Shown: positions 1 to 9,899, numbered from the stretch's first letter. The stretch: 64,000 nt of DNA from Lamprobacter modestohalophilus (GCF_016583905.1 NZ_NRRY01000029.1:1-64000), one strand, 5' to 3'. The notes: generated by a model from the letters alone, not told the origin. A program made the numbers and translations.

Positions 1-109
1 GACGTCAACTGGGGCTGCAGTACAGCGCGGCATCGGTGAGAACCTCCGGTCAGTCGCTATGTGAATGATGAGAATGACAAGGTTACTATCTGGGAACGGT
101 CTCAGGTAT

Positions 110-391
110 TTAACAGGGTTGCACTAGTGCCCAAGTCTCGATCAGTCGCGCGAGGGTCTTCTTGTCAGATTCGTGATACCAAGAGGGCGCCATCAGCTCC
201 AGTACTCCGTCGATGAAGGTCAGCCTCGGAATCGCGGATTCGCCGCGGATCTCGAGCAGACGTTCGTAGTCGCTCCAGTCGGCATGATCGAGCAGGACGA
301 TTTGGTCGTCGGGCTGCGCGGCTCGATGTGCGGGAGCCGGCATGGGTGCTGATGCTGGTGTGTCGGCAATGCGCTCTGCGGTGGCGGCCAT
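110..391 (-). pseudogene. Uma2-family endonuclease, N-terminal fragment
   Basis: Reads 93 residues with the Uma2 (DUF820) opening: WSDYERLLEIRG, then RLTFIDGVLELMAPS and the helix HESDKKTLARLIE. Uma2 proteins run to about 190 residues and carry their catalytic Asp and Glu-x-Lys in the second half. Here the frame stops right after the first helix (ETWALVQPC) and no continuation is visible in any frame toward base 1. The fold predicts a PD-(D/E)XK nuclease often found in many copies in cyanobacteria and purple bacteria. This copy lacks the catalytic part and is most likely dead. Confidence 0.65.
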
Positions 392-422
392 GGCGAGCCT
401 CGGGTGAGAGTGGGTCTGCGCC

Positions 423-539
423 CTAGCTTAGCAGGCGTCGCAGAGCTCGATCTCGGCGCTGATCGCGCGATAGGAGCTGCGCACCGAGCGCACCGAGCGC
501 GCAGAGCAGGGCAAGGGAGAGCCAGGCTCTAAGGGTCAT
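423..539 (-). pseudogene. LysE-type exporter, 5' stub
   Basis: A 38-codon frame starts MTLRAWLSLALLC, which matches the first residues of the intact LysE gene at 9110-9760 (MAVEAWLSLALLC), including similar DNA. Homology ends after about 17 codons at the point where a small duplication (GALGA) appears; the rest (LLSRDQRRDRALRRLLS) is not LysE-like. It has an ATG with a purine-rich stretch before it. It looks like the leftover start of a second lysE copy. It could be expressed as a one-helix peptide, but nothing supports a function. Confidence 0.5.
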
Positions 540-603
540 TCGTGCCTGCTCCCGGCCCAGTGCATCGAAGGAGGTAGGCGTTCGCTACAGCGGATTGCCA
601 TGG

Positions 604-3600
604 TCACTCGCCACCGCTCTCCTGCACCAACGCCAGCATCTCGGCATAGCTCAAGCGGCTGCTGTCATCGGTTCCTTCCAGCAGCGCGTCGGCCAGACTG
701 CGCTTATTGGCATGCAGCTGCAGGATACGCTCCTCGATGGTGCCCTTGGCGACCAGCCGGTAGATGGTCACCGGGCGTTGCTGACCAATGCGGTGGGCGC
801 GGTCGGAGGCCTGGTCCTCGACAGCCGGGTTCCACCAGGGGTCCATGTGGATGACGTAGTCGGCGGCGGTGAGGTTGAGTCCGGCACCGCCGGCGCGCAG
901 GCTGATCAGGAACAGCTCGCCGTCGCCGGACTGGAAGGCAGTCACCGCGGCGCGACGCTTCGGCTCCGGGGTGCTGCCGTCGAGGTATTGGTAGCGGATG
1001 CCGCGGCGGTCGAGATGCTCGCGGATGAGCTTGAGATGATCGACGAACTGGCTGAACACCAGCGCCTTGTGGCGGTTCTCGATCAGCTCGTCGACGATGT
1101 CGGCGAAGGCGTCGAGCTTGCTGCTGGGGACTGTGCTGTCGGGCAGCGCGAGGCGCGGATGGCAGCAGGTGCGGCGCAGGCGCATGATCTCGGCGAGCAG
1201 CTGCATGCGCTGTTGGCCGGGGTTGGCGTTGGCCTCGGCGTCTTCGAGGCGGGCGATGGACTCGCGGCGCACGGCCTCGTACAACGCCTGCTCGCTGTCG
1301 CTTAGCTCTAGGCTCAGCGTGATCTCGGTGCGCGGCGGCAGCTCGCTCAAGACCTCGCTCTTCAGCCGGCGCAGGATGAACGGGCGCAGCAACTGGCGCA
1401 GGCGTTGTCGGGCGCCCTGGTCTTGGTGCTGCTCGATGGGGTTGGCGAAGCGGGCGTTGAAGGACTCCAGCGAGCCGAGCAGACCAGGATTGATGAAGCG
1501 AAACAGGTTCCACAGCTCGCCGAGATGGTTCTCGATCGGGGTGCCGGTGGTGATGATCCGAAACGCGCCCTGCAGCTGCATGATGGCCTTGGAACGCTTG
1601 GTGAGGGCGTTCTTGAAGGCCTGGGCCTCGTCGGCAACGATGGTCTGCCAGCGCACCTCGGCCAGGTGCTCGGCCTCGGTCTGCAGCAGGCCGTAGCTGG
1701 CAATGATCAGATCGAAGGGGCCGGCTTGCGCCAGCATCGCGGCGCGATCACCGGCGCCGAAGCGCAGCGGGCGTAGGGTCGGCGCGAAGCGCGTGGCCTC
1801 GACCAGCCAGTTGCCGCAGACCGAGGTCGGTGCCAGCACCAGGGTTGGCCCCTCGGGCGCGCGCGACAGGATCAGCGCCAGCGCCTGAACGGTCTTGCCG
1901 AGACCCATGTCGTCGGCGAGACAGGCGCCGGCGCCCCAGTGCGCGAGCCGGGCGAGCCAGCGGTAGCCCTCGGCCTGATAGTCGCGCAGCTCGGCTTGCA
2001 GGGTGGAGGGGATGACCGGCTCCAGCTCGCGGACCTCATTGAGGCGCGCGAGCAGCTGCTCCCAGGCCGGCGATGAGGCGATCTCCATGCCGTCCAGCAG
2101 CTCGGCGATCGCCGGTGCTGCCAGCGGATGGAAACGGCCGCGGTCGGTCAGACCACGCAGCCCGTCGAGACGCCGCCGCAGGGCGTCACTCAGGCTCAGG
2201 ATCTCCCGCTCACCTAAGCGCACGAAGCGGCCTCTGGCCTCTGCGGCTTGGGCGAGCAGCTCGCGCAGTTCCAGCACCCGGCCGTCGTCCAGATGCAGGC
2301 TGCCGCCGAGCTCGAGCCAGTCTTGTTTCTGATTGACGCTGGTGCGCAGTTGGCCGACCTGGACGGCGGCGCTCAAGCTAATGCGTTTGCCCTTGGGCCA
2401 GTCCAGCAGCACCGCATCGCCCAAGGCTTGTAATTGCTCCAGCGCGGTCAGTGCGGCCTCGGGATCATCGAGCTGCCAGTTCGTCGAGGCGCCGTCTGCT
2501 AGTGCCGGGCAGGCTGTTATGAGTTGTTGTACTGCCTCTCGCTCGGCGCGCAGATCGCGGGTGCAGCTGACGGCGCGGCCATTGAGATCGGTCAGCAGGG
2601 TGGCGCTGCCCTCGCCGGGGTGCAGCTGCGGGCCGGCATCGCCGAAGGGGTGCACGAACAGCTCCAGCTGCAGCCCAAGATCCAGGCCTTGGCCGGTCGG
2701 TGTCAGGTGCAGATGTGGGCGCGCATCGGCCGGGACCTCTTCAGCGGCGCTGCTGTCCCCGCCGCCGATATCCGAGTGGACCGTTAGCAAGGGCGCCACC
2801 GAGGACAGCGTCTTCAGTAGCTCCTTTTTCGAGGCCTTGGGCACGACCAGTCCGTCTGGGCCGAGGATGGCGCCGATCTGCTGGTGGCTGCTGTCGAACT
2901 GGACCAGCCGGAAGCGATAGGCACTTTCTTGCACAGGTTGCACGCCGCGCTTGCCTTGCGGGAAGGGCTCGATGCGAACCAGCAGGTCTTTGCCCTGCTT
3001 GACGACCCGCAGGGTGGGGCGAGCAGGGATCAGCTCCAGTGGCGTCTCGTCAGTCGGGTCGGCGAGCACCAGCGGGTGGCCGACAGCGGCCAGTAAGGCG
3101 CAATCCGGGTTCAGGCTGCAGCTCTGTTGCGTCGCGCTGCTGCCGAAAGGCGTCTGCTGCCGCTCACGCACGATGCAGGCGCAGATGGCCCGGTCGCGGG
3201 CGCTGAGATGGGGCATCAGCTCGGGCTCGTTGGCCAGGCGAGACAGGGCGACGGCGCGACCCCGTGTCCAGCCGCCGCCCCTGGTGCGCTTCTGCTCGCG
3301 CGGCTCTAGGTTGGCATAGCTGCCTTGCACGACCAGCAGCCAGACCAAGCGCAGATCTTGCGCGGACGGGTCGTCCTTGGATGGGGCGGCATCGGGCGCG
3401 AGCCGTTGCAGCGCTTCCAGCGCCAGCGTCCAGTGCGGTTTGGGTTTGAGGAGATTGGTCAGGTTGACCAGACCTGGCGGGGTCGATGGGGCTGCTGGCA
3501 ATCTGTCCCGATAGCCGATCGCATTGAGCAGGGCGATGGTCTCGCTCAGGAACCAGCGGGAACCTTGCTCGGCGAGCTGCGCGATACCCGGCGCTGCGTT

Positions 3601-4404
3601 TTGTCCGCTGCTGCCTTGTCCGCTGCCTTGCTCAGTGTTTTGTTTGGCGCCCTGCTGGGGGCTTTGCTTAGCACCTGGCTGGCTCCGCTGTTGCGTGCCC
3701 GGCTGGGTACCGAGCTGTGTACCCGGCTGGCGGTCCGACTGAGTCCCCTGCTTGGCGGTCTGCTGAGCGTACTGCTCGGCGTATCCTGCAAGCGCGCGCT
3801 GGATGTCGGCATGGATTGGCTCGCCAAGCCAGTGCAGCGCCAATGCGCGAAACAGCAAGGCCAGCGGCCGATGGGCGCCATAGCCGAAGCCGTGCTGGAG
3901 CGCATAGCAATCCACGGGCTTGCTCTGACCGGCCAGCACCTGGGCCAGCTCGCCGATGACGCGAAAGGCCGCTTCGAGCTTGTCCGTCACACTTGCGCGC
4001 AGGCAAGTGCGCACCTGCTGGTGCACCTTGGCGAGATCGTCCGGCTCGCCGCGCTGCAGCAGCGCCAGCAGATAGAGCGCACCGGGCAGGCCCGGCAGAT
4101 AGAGGTTGCGCTTGCGGGTGCGTTTGCGCTCTGCCTGGTGGGCCTGGTCGAACTGGCTGATCGCCTCGGCGTAATCACCGCGTAGGACGCACAGCCAGCC
4201 CTTCAGCGTCAGGGCCTCGGTGGGCGTGCGTTCGGCGAGCAGGGGCTCGAGCTGCGCGGCGGGCAGGCGCAGCAGCTCCAGCGCGGCATCGGCATCCGCA
4301 TTGACCTGTAAGGCGCGCTCGATGAGGTCAGTCCGCTGGGCCTGGGCCTGGGACTGGGCCTGGTTAGGATCTTGATCCCGGTTCTGGTCCTGGTGCGCAG
4401 CCAT
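604..4404 (-). CDS. SNF2-family DEAD/DEAH-type ATPase
   Basis: A 1266-aa Swi2/Snf2 ATPase. Motif I (DDMGLGKT) lies near residue 828, motif II (DEAQ) near 920, GTPIEN near 953, and the second RecA lobe has RAGGAGLNLT near 1170 and HRIGQQRP near 1203. These domains translocate along double-stranded DNA and remodel bound proteins. The first 500 residues resemble no domain I recognise and include a Gln/Gly/Ser-rich low-complexity run at about 214-271 (repeated GTQ, GAKQ). I chose the ATG at 4404 because it lies 5 bases after the stop of the preceding gene; the frame is open further upstream but overlaps that gene. The pair is probably one operon. Confidence 0.88.
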   Translation of the reverse strand: MAAHQDQNRDQDPNQAQSQAQAQRTDLIERALQVNADADAALELLRLPAAQLEPLLAERTPTEALTLKGWLCVLRGDYAEAISQFDQAHQAERKRTRKRNLYLPGLPGALYLLALLQRGEPDDLAKVHQQVRTCLRASVTDKLEAAFRVIGELAQVLAGQSKPVDCYALQHGFGYGAHRPLALLFRALALHWLGEPIHADIQRALAGYAEQYAQQTAKQGTQSDRQPGTQLGTQPGTQQRSQPGAKQSPQQGAKQNTEQGSGQGSSGQNAAPGIAQLAEQGSRWFLSETIALLNAIGYRDRLPAAPSTPPGLVNLTNLLKPKPHWTLALEALQRLAPDAAPSKDDPSAQDLRLVWLLVVQGSYANLEPREQKRTRGGGWTRGRAVALSRLANEPELMPHLSARDRAICACIVRERQQTPFGSSATQQSCSLNPDCALLAAVGHPLVLADPTDETPLELIPARPTLRVVKQGKDLLVRIEPFPQGKRGVQPVQESAYRFRLVQFDSSHQQIGAILGPDGLVVPKASKKELLKTLSSVAPLLTVHSDIGGGDSSAAEEVPADARPHLHLTPTGQGLDLGLQLELFVHPFGDAGPQLHPGEGSATLLTDLNGRAVSCTRDLRAEREAVQQLITACPALADGASTNWQLDDPEAALTALEQLQALGDAVLLDWPKGKRISLSAAVQVGQLRTSVNQKQDWLELGGSLHLDDGRVLELRELLAQAAEARGRFVRLGEREILSLSDALRRRLDGLRGLTDRGRFHPLAAPAIAELLDGMEIASSPAWEQLLARLNEVRELEPVIPSTLQAELRDYQAEGYRWLARLAHWGAGACLADDMGLGKTVQALALILSRAPEGPTLVLAPTSVCGNWLVEATRFAPTLRPLRFGAGDRAAMLAQAGPFDLIIASYGLLQTEAEHLAEVRWQTIVADEAQAFKNALTKRSKAIMQLQGAFRIITTGTPIENHLGELWNLFRFINPGLLGSLESFNARFANPIEQHQDQGARQRLRQLLRPFILRRLKSEVLSELPPRTEITLSLELSDSEQALYEAVRRESIARLEDAEANANPGQQRMQLLAEIMRLRRTCCHPRLALPDSTVPSSKLDAFADIVDELIENRHKALVFSQFVDHLKLIREHLDRRGIRYQYLDGSTPEPKRRAAVTAFQSGDGELFLISLRAGGAGLNLTAADYVIHMDPWWNPAVEDQASDRAHRIGQQRPVTIYRLVAKGTIEERILQLHANKRSLADALLEGTDDSSRLSYAEMLALVQESGGE

Positions 4405-4409
4405 CGGGG

Positions 4410-6227
4410 TCAAGGTGCAAGCTCTGGCAGCACGAAGTCGAGCTTGGCCAGCCCCTTGCGGAACGCGTTGAGCTTCTTCTGCGGCACGCAGAGTTGCCGC
4501 TCTCCGGCGCGGCTGCAATGCGCGGCGGTGGCCGGATCGCTGCTGAGCATCGCCGCCAGGGCGGCATCGCGGCATTGGATCAGCCTTGCTGGGCCGGCAT
4601 CGGTCAGCGCCGTGGCGCGCTCCTCGATGCGAGCGAGCAGATTGCTCGCCTCGGCTGGCAGGTCGCCCTCCACCGACGTTTCGAGGAAGGTTCGGATGCG
4701 CTCGCGCTCGTCGGCATCGGCGCTGCGGCTGAAGATAACATCCGTGTTCAGGACCCATCGATCAGCCGACAGCGACTTCGCGATCTGCTCCAACTGTAGC
4801 TGTTCTGCAGGCTCCATGGGCCGGAGCAGCTCGAGCTGCAGATCCGCGTCCATCCGGAACAACGGTGGTCGCTCCGCGAGCTGCGCGACGTAGTGCTCGG
4901 TCAGGTCCAGGCAGTAGGCACCGAGCGCGTTGAGGCGCAGGTAGCGCAGACCGTCGTAGCGGCTCAGAAAATCGATGTCGTCGGCGCCCCAATGATCGTA
5001 ATAGTCGGGTCGAGCGCGGTAGGGTCGTGAGTAGGCGATATCGATCATGCCGAGCGTGGCGAGGTACTCGAACAGATAGGCCAGCGTGTAGCGCGCCTCG
5101 AGGATCTCGAAGTTGGCAGCGCCGTCATAGCCGAGTGAGCCGTAATTGGCATCTGAAAGATAGAGCTTCCAGGGGTTTCCGCTGACATCGAAGCGGTGAC
5201 CCTCGGCCTTCATCTGTCGGAACAGGTCATCCACGGCGAGCCATTCGCCCACCGGGCAGCTGGCGCGCAGGGCGTCTTCGATGACCAAGCGCCGGTCCAT
5301 CGGCGCTGTGAGTCTGACGCCTTTGCTGGTCTGCCCCTTGATCAGGTCGACGCGGCGCAGCTCATCCGGGCTGCCCTTGCGCTGCCAGCGCTCGTACAGC
5401 TGCTTAACGACCTCGTGAACGGGCTGCGATAGCGCCTTCTTGCCCTTGGCCGTCAAGCCGAGCTTGCTGCCGTCGATCTTCGCCAGGCCGCCGGTCTGCA
5501 GCAGCAGTGGCCAGGCGAAGGGGCGAATAGGACGGATTGGCCCTCCGGCCCAGCGTGGCGTGTCCTCATCGTCGTCGGCGTCGTACCAGTCGCCACCGAG
5601 CAGCACCGACTCGAGGCGACGGATCGCGGCGGCGCTGGGCAGGCCGGTCTTGGCACCCACGCCGATGCTGCCCTCTGCGATCAGCCGTAGCACCGCGGAT
5701 AGATCCTGATGGGCCAGCATCTCGGTGTCCGCGCGTCGCAGCGGCTCGGGCTCGTCACCGCTGAAACGCTTGATGGTGACCGTCTCCGGTAACTGCTCAT
5801 CGTCTAGGGTCACAACCTGCATGGGCGGTGGCTCTGGAACCAGTTGCGCCAGACGCGCTGCGAGGTCGGTCGGGATGTATCGATCGAAGAAGAACAGCCT
5901 GAGTGTGCTGGGCTGGTGTTTTGTCTTCGAGCGGCCGAGCCAGAGGTAAGGGTCGTAGGCGAAGTGATCTGGCAGTGCGTCGTATTTGGCTTTGAAGGCC
6001 ACTGCGCTGAAACTGCCGTTCCAGTTGTAAAGGGTCTCAGCGATGGCGTTGCGGTCCAACTCGGTCAGCCCGGCGACCAGCGTGGCGAGTGCATCGGAGA
6101 GCAGATAGCCAGCGAGGCCGTTGACCAAGCTGTCCTTGACGTTCCCGGGCCGCAGGTCCGGAACCTGGCTGCAGCGTTGCTTCAGTTCGATCACGGTCAG
6201 TGATCTGAGGGCTTCTTTCAGTGTCAT
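4410..6227 (-). CDS. Uncharacterised 605-aa protein paired with SNF2 ATPase
   Basis: Starts MTLKEALRSLTVIELK, reads 605 residues, and ends 5 bases before the SNF2 gene, so the two are probably cotranslated. The N-terminus resembles a SAP-like or winged-helix opening, and the alternation of short helical modules with Trp/Tyr-rich stretches (PYLWLGRSK, WGADDIDFLSRYDGLRYLRL) recalls the helicase-associated XPB/Ssl2 N-terminal type of fold. That is a weak, by-eye impression. No catalytic motif is visible. The likely role is a partner or DNA-recognition subunit of the SNF2 motor. Confidence 0.6.
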   Translation of the reverse strand: MTLKEALRSLTVIELKQRCSQVPDLRPGNVKDSLVNGLAGYLLSDALATLVAGLTELDRNAIAETLYNWNGSFSAVAFKAKYDALPDHFAYDPYLWLGRSKTKHQPSTLRLFFFDRYIPTDLAARLAQLVPEPPPMQVVTLDDEQLPETVTIKRFSGDEPEPLRRADTEMLAHQDLSAVLRLIAEGSIGVGAKTGLPSAAAIRRLESVLLGGDWYDADDDEDTPRWAGGPIRPIRPFAWPLLLQTGGLAKIDGSKLGLTAKGKKALSQPVHEVVKQLYERWQRKGSPDELRRVDLIKGQTSKGVRLTAPMDRRLVIEDALRASCPVGEWLAVDDLFRQMKAEGHRFDVSGNPWKLYLSDANYGSLGYDGAANFEILEARYTLAYLFEYLATLGMIDIAYSRPYRARPDYYDHWGADDIDFLSRYDGLRYLRLNALGAYCLDLTEHYVAQLAERPPLFRMDADLQLELLRPMEPAEQLQLEQIAKSLSADRWVLNTDVIFSRSADADERERIRTFLETSVEGDLPAEASNLLARIEERATALTDAGPARLIQCRDAALAAMLSSDPATAAHCSRAGERQLCVPQKKLNAFRKGLAKLDFVLPELAP

Positions 6228-6598
6228 GGGCTCTTCGAGGACGAGGATGGGGTTGTGCGGAGGCGATTTCGGATGGCTTCAAATCGGCTTCTCCAGCCAG
6301 CTCCCCAAGACGTATCGTGACTAATCCAGGGATCGGTTCGCCTTCCACAGCGACGTCGGTGCTGCCGATGTGGTGCCGATGTGGTGCCGAGTTGCTGCAG
6401 GATCTGGCTCTGCTGGGTCTCGCGTTGAAAGAATCGATCCAGCAATCTGTCGGCTCGAAAGCTACCATAGCGAGTCTGGCGCTGGCGAGAAACCCGCCGG
6501 CGTCAGAGACAGGATGGCGCGCACCGACGATCAGTGCCTGCTTCATCTGACTGACAGGTTTGTCCAACACCCCCAACTGAATCCAGTAGCACATCAGC
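6228..6598. other. Gap between divergent genes, no gene seen
   Basis: These 371 bases separate the leftward 605-aa gene from rightward osmC and should hold both promoters. The unit GATGTGGTGCC occurs twice in a row near 6367-6390. A frame is open across it on the minus strand but lacks protein-like composition or family resemblance, so I do not call it. Confidence 0.5.
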
Positions 6599-7024
6599 AT
6601 GAGCGAGATCCCACTGCAGTACCACACCGCCTATCAATGGACCGGCGAGTCCGCGGCCGGCGACATCAGGATCGAGGGCCGATCCTTGCTCCCGGTGGGC
6701 ACACCCCATGATGCCGAGCGCTATAGCCCAGAGCACCTGTTGGTGGTCGCCGCCGAGACCTGCCTGGCCAATTACGTCCTGCTGATCGCCGAGATGTCGA
6801 AGCTGGTGGTCAAAGACTACCGGTCCAGCTCGGAAGGCGAGCTGATCAAAGAGGGCAAGGTCGGCTACCGCTTCAAGCGTATCCTGATTCGCCCGGAACT
6901 GACGATCGAGGCAGGCAACGAGTCGCAGGCGCAGCGCATCCTCAAGAAGGCGCATGATCTTTGCCTGATTGCCCGCTCCCTCAATTGCCCCGTCGACATG
7001 GAGCCAGTCGTTAAGGTCGGCTGA
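6599..7024 (+). CDS. OsmC-family protein
   Basis: A 141-aa protein with the OsmC/Ohr layout: an N-terminal beta region, then PEHLLVVAAETCLANYVLLIA, which carries the Glu-x14-Cys region of the family, and the late CLIARSLNCPVDMEP segment with the second conserved cysteine. OsmC proteins reduce organic hydroperoxides with a pair of cysteines; Cys residues are present at both expected sites. The ATG at 6599 is the first in frame. It stands alone, convergent with the SulP transporter. Substrate cannot be told from sequence. Confidence 0.85.
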   Translation: MSEIPLQYHTAYQWTGESAAGDIRIEGRSLLPVGTPHDAERYSPEHLLVVAAETCLANYVLLIAEMSKLVVKDYRSSSEGELIKEGKVGYRFKRILIRPELTIEAGNESQAQRILKKAHDLCLIARSLNCPVDMEPVVKVG

Positions 7025-7050
7025 AGTTGGGTGAGACGGTGCGGATGACC

Positions 7051-7086
7051 GGAATGGCCGGAATAGCCGGAATAGCCGGAATGGCC
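7051..7086. repeat. 9-bp tandem repeat, 4 copies
   Basis: GGAATGGCC or GGAATAGCC is repeated four times exactly head to tail in the gap between the convergent osmC and SulP genes. The outer copies carry G and the inner two carry A at position 6. Confidence 0.9.
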
Positions 7087-7226
7087 AACGATGATGATCG
7101 CAAGCGCATTGGGGAAGGCGTGCGTCTATCCGGAGAGGTGGGTCAGTCACTGAAAAAGATTCGCGCTGGCGCCCAGGAAATTTCCGCTGGGGTGAGGTCG
7201 TTGCACAGACGAAGTCGCCGCAAGGT

Positions 7227-8960
7227 TCAGTCCGCCACTGGTGCGTTCTTGTCATGCCCGGCGACCAGTCGCTCGGCGATGACCAGCGCATCTTCGAGGC
7301 TGCGCGCGAGTTCCAGTGAGCCCGCCCGTCGGCGCACGCCGGCGCGGCGCAGCTTCAGGATCATCCGTGGGGCGAGATTGACGATGACCAGGCCGATGCC
7401 GCGCTCGGCTAGATCCTTGACGATGGACTCCATCGCGACGATGCCGCTCATGTCGAGCATGGTCACATCACCCATGTCGAGCACGACGACGCGGGTCTCG
7501 GGGCTGACCACGACGATACTCTTCAGCGCGCGCTGTGCCGAGCCGAAGAACAAGGGGCCATTGATGTCGTAGACCAGGACGCCGGGCGGTGGCGGGGTCT
7601 GGTGCGCATGCTCGGGCCGTTTGCCGTCGATCACCGAGACACCGGTGAGCGCGATGCTGCGGCGGATGAACAGGATGCTCGCCAGCGCCATGCCGACGCC
7701 GACGGCGATGACCATGTCGAATAGCACGGTCAGCGTGAAGCAGGCCAGCAGCGTTGCCCGGTCCGGCATGGGTGCGATGCGCAGGGTGCGCACGAAGTGC
7801 GGGGCGTCGCTCATGTTCCAGGCGACGATCAGCAGCAGCGCGGCCATCGAGGCCATGGGCACGTAGGCGAGCCAGTCGGCCAGCAGCAGCACCGCCGCTA
7901 GCAGAAACAGCGCGTGCACCACTCCGGCCACTGGCGAGGTTCCGCCGGCGCGCACGTTGGTCGCGGTGCGGGCGATGGCCGCGGTGGCGGGGATGCCGCC
8001 GAACAGGGGCGCCACCAGATTGCCGATGCCCTGGCCGATCAGCTCGTCGTTGGGGTCGTGTCGACGTCCGGACATGCCGTCCGCCACCACCGCGCACAGC
8101 AGCGACTCCAGCGCGCCGAGCACGGCGATGGTCAGTGCGGCACCGAGCAGGCCGCGGATCAGCTCGAATGATAGGCCGATCGGCTGTCCGTTCGGACCGG
8201 GCTGTTGCCAAGGCCAAGCGAAGCTGGGCAGCACCGGCGGAATACCGTTGCCGACGACGCCGTCGATGGCGTAATGGAAACGGGTGCCGATGGTCTCGAC
8301 CCTGAAGCCGTCGATCAGCAGCCCAGCACCGAGGGCAAGCAGCGAACCGACCACCACGGCCACGAGATGCGCGGGCAGGCGCTTGTCGATGCGTGGCCAG
8401 AGGATCAGCACTGCCAAGGTGACGCCGCCGATCAAGGCCTCCTGCCAGTGCAGCGTCGGCAGCGCATCCAGGATTGCCAGCAGCTTGTCGGTGAAATGGC
8501 CGTCCAGGGTGCCTAGGTCGAGCCCAAACAGATCCTTGATCTGCAAGGTCGCGATGACCACCGCGATGCCGGCGGTGAAGCCAACCGTGACCGGATAGGG
8601 CACCATCTCGATCAGGGTGCCTAGGCGTCCTAAGCCCATGCCCACGAGCAACAGCCCGGCCAACATGCCGGCGATGAGCAGGCCGCCGAGCCCCTGCGTA
8701 TGCACGATGGGCAGCAGCACGACGACGAAGGCCGCGGTCGGCCCGGAGATGTTGACGGCGGAGCCGCCGGTCAGCGCAATCAGCGCGCCGGCGATGATGG
8801 CCGTGTAAAGCCCATGCTGGGGCGGTACGCCGATGGCGATCGCGAGCGCCATGGAGAGTGGCAGGGCGACGATGCCGACGGTGAGGCCAGCCAGCAGGTC
8901 GGCGCGAAGGTCCCGCAGGCTGCGGTGGGTGGAGAAGCTGGAGCGCAGGGCGTGGAGCAA
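7227..8960 (-). CDS. SulP-family anion transporter with STAS domain
   Basis: A 577-aa protein with the SulP start (RADLLAGLTVGIVALPLSMA), about twelve hydrophobic segments, the NISGPTAAF core motif, and a cytoplasmic STAS domain from about residue 460 (VVVLDMGDVTMLDMSGI). Its length and the VPPQHGLY signature are close to E. coli DauA, a succinate/aspartate carrier, but SulP members also move sulfate or bicarbonate, and sequence alone does not decide. The only start in a plausible place is a TTG at 8960; the first ATG would remove the first membrane segment. Confidence 0.88.
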   Translation of the reverse strand: MLHALRSSFSTHRSLRDLRADLLAGLTVGIVALPLSMALAIAIGVPPQHGLYTAIIAGALIALTGGSAVNISGPTAAFVVVLLPIVHTQGLGGLLIAGMLAGLLLVGMGLGRLGTLIEMVPYPVTVGFTAGIAVVIATLQIKDLFGLDLGTLDGHFTDKLLAILDALPTLHWQEALIGGVTLAVLILWPRIDKRLPAHLVAVVVGSLLALGAGLLIDGFRVETIGTRFHYAIDGVVGNGIPPVLPSFAWPWQQPGPNGQPIGLSFELIRGLLGAALTIAVLGALESLLCAVVADGMSGRRHDPNDELIGQGIGNLVAPLFGGIPATAAIARTATNVRAGGTSPVAGVVHALFLLAAVLLLADWLAYVPMASMAALLLIVAWNMSDAPHFVRTLRIAPMPDRATLLACFTLTVLFDMVIAVGVGMALASILFIRRSIALTGVSVIDGKRPEHAHQTPPPPGVLVYDINGPLFFGSAQRALKSIVVVSPETRVVVLDMGDVTMLDMSGIVAMESIVKDLAERGIGLVIVNLAPRMILKLRRAGVRRRAGSLELARSLEDALVIAERLVAGHDKNAPVAD

Positions 8961-9109
8961 GGCAGTGGGTCTCGGGCAGGTGCTGCACGTGGCGAGCGAA
9001 GAACGGGTACCTAAGCGTGCGGGGGTGCAATCAAACCGTCCAATTTACCCCGTTCCGAGCATAGTTGGACGATGAGCCAGGGCGGTGCATCGAAAAAACG
9101 CAGGTTCGC

Positions 9110-9760
9110 CTACAGCGCGCCCATGGCTGAGGCCAAGGCGCCGACGGCACGGCTGGCGACAAAGACCGTTAGCGCGAGTAGCAACGCTGCATACACCCGC
9201 TCGACGAAGACCAGGTTGCGCTCCAGCACCGACAGCAGTCCGGTGCGTACCATCACTAGCACCACGGAGGAGTACCAGAGGGCGTCGATGCCACCGATGG
9301 TCAGCACCAGGATGGCCTTGGCGCCCAGTCCCTGATCGGCAGTGATGAAGGGCGCAAACAGCGCGAGCATGAACACCGCGAGCTTTGGGTTCAAGAAGGC
9401 GATCATGAAGCCATCGCGGGCGGCCATACCAGGTTCCTCATGGCTGCGGATGCTGCCATTGTCTGAGGTTACAGTGATCTGATGGCAGATTGCGCCCCGC
9501 GCAAGGTAGACCAGATAGCCAGCTGCGGCGAGCTGCAACAGCGCGAACAGCGTTGGCGATGCGGTCAAGAGCGCCGCTAGGCCGGCTACCGTGAGCACGG
9601 CGTAGAGACCGACCGCAAGCCCGTGCGCAAGGGCAGCGGCGAGTCCTGAAGCACGCCCGCCGTGCAGCGTGCTGCCGAGGACCACCGCTAGGCTCGGGCC
9701 GGGCGTCATGGCGCCAAGCACACAGAGCAGGGCGAGTGAGAGCCAGGCTTCAACGGCCAT
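9110..9760 (-). CDS. LysE/RhtB-family amino-acid exporter
   Basis: A 216-aa inner-membrane protein with six hydrophobic stretches and the family signature GAMTPGPSLAVVLG near residue 17, where the conserved Pro-Gly-Pro sits. A soluble loop at about 95-115 precedes FLNPKLAVFMLALF, the second hallmark. Members export lysine, threonine, homoserine or related compounds by proton exchange; the substrate is unknown here. A truncated copy of its first 17 codons lies at 423-539. It starts at ATG 9760 and is probably a single-gene unit. Confidence 0.88.
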   Translation of the reverse strand: MAVEAWLSLALLCVLGAMTPGPSLAVVLGSTLHGGRASGLAAALAHGLAVGLYAVLTVAGLAALLTASPTLFALLQLAAAGYLVYLARGAICHQITVTSDNGSIRSHEEPGMAARDGFMIAFLNPKLAVFMLALFAPFITADQGLGAKAILVLTIGGIDALWYSSVVLVMVRTGLLSVLERNLVFVERVYAALLLALTVFVASRAVGALASAMGAL

Positions 9761-9899
9761 TCATTTGCTTCCAGAGACGTATTCAATGGTGTCAGCAACA
9801 GGCTGTCGTGTCAGCGTATTGCTGAATTTGAAGGCGAGAATGCGGTCTCTGATGATCCTCAGGAGCCTGTCCCTTGGTCGTTGAAATAGGGCGGTCTCG

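Noticed and set aside
595-1305. Plus-strand open frames antisense to the SNF2 gene (also 3325-4185)
   Set aside because: They mirror the codon periodicity of a well-supported gene with clear helicase motifs; the translations are Gly/Ala/Val-biased and match no family.
6037-6627. 196-codon minus frame across the osmC start
   Set aside because: Overlaps both flanking real genes in another frame and shows no recognisable domain or ribosome site.
7468-9030. 520-codon Arg/His-rich minus frame within the SulP gene
   Set aside because: A typical out-of-frame shadow of a GC-rich membrane protein gene; the SulP frame carries all family motifs.
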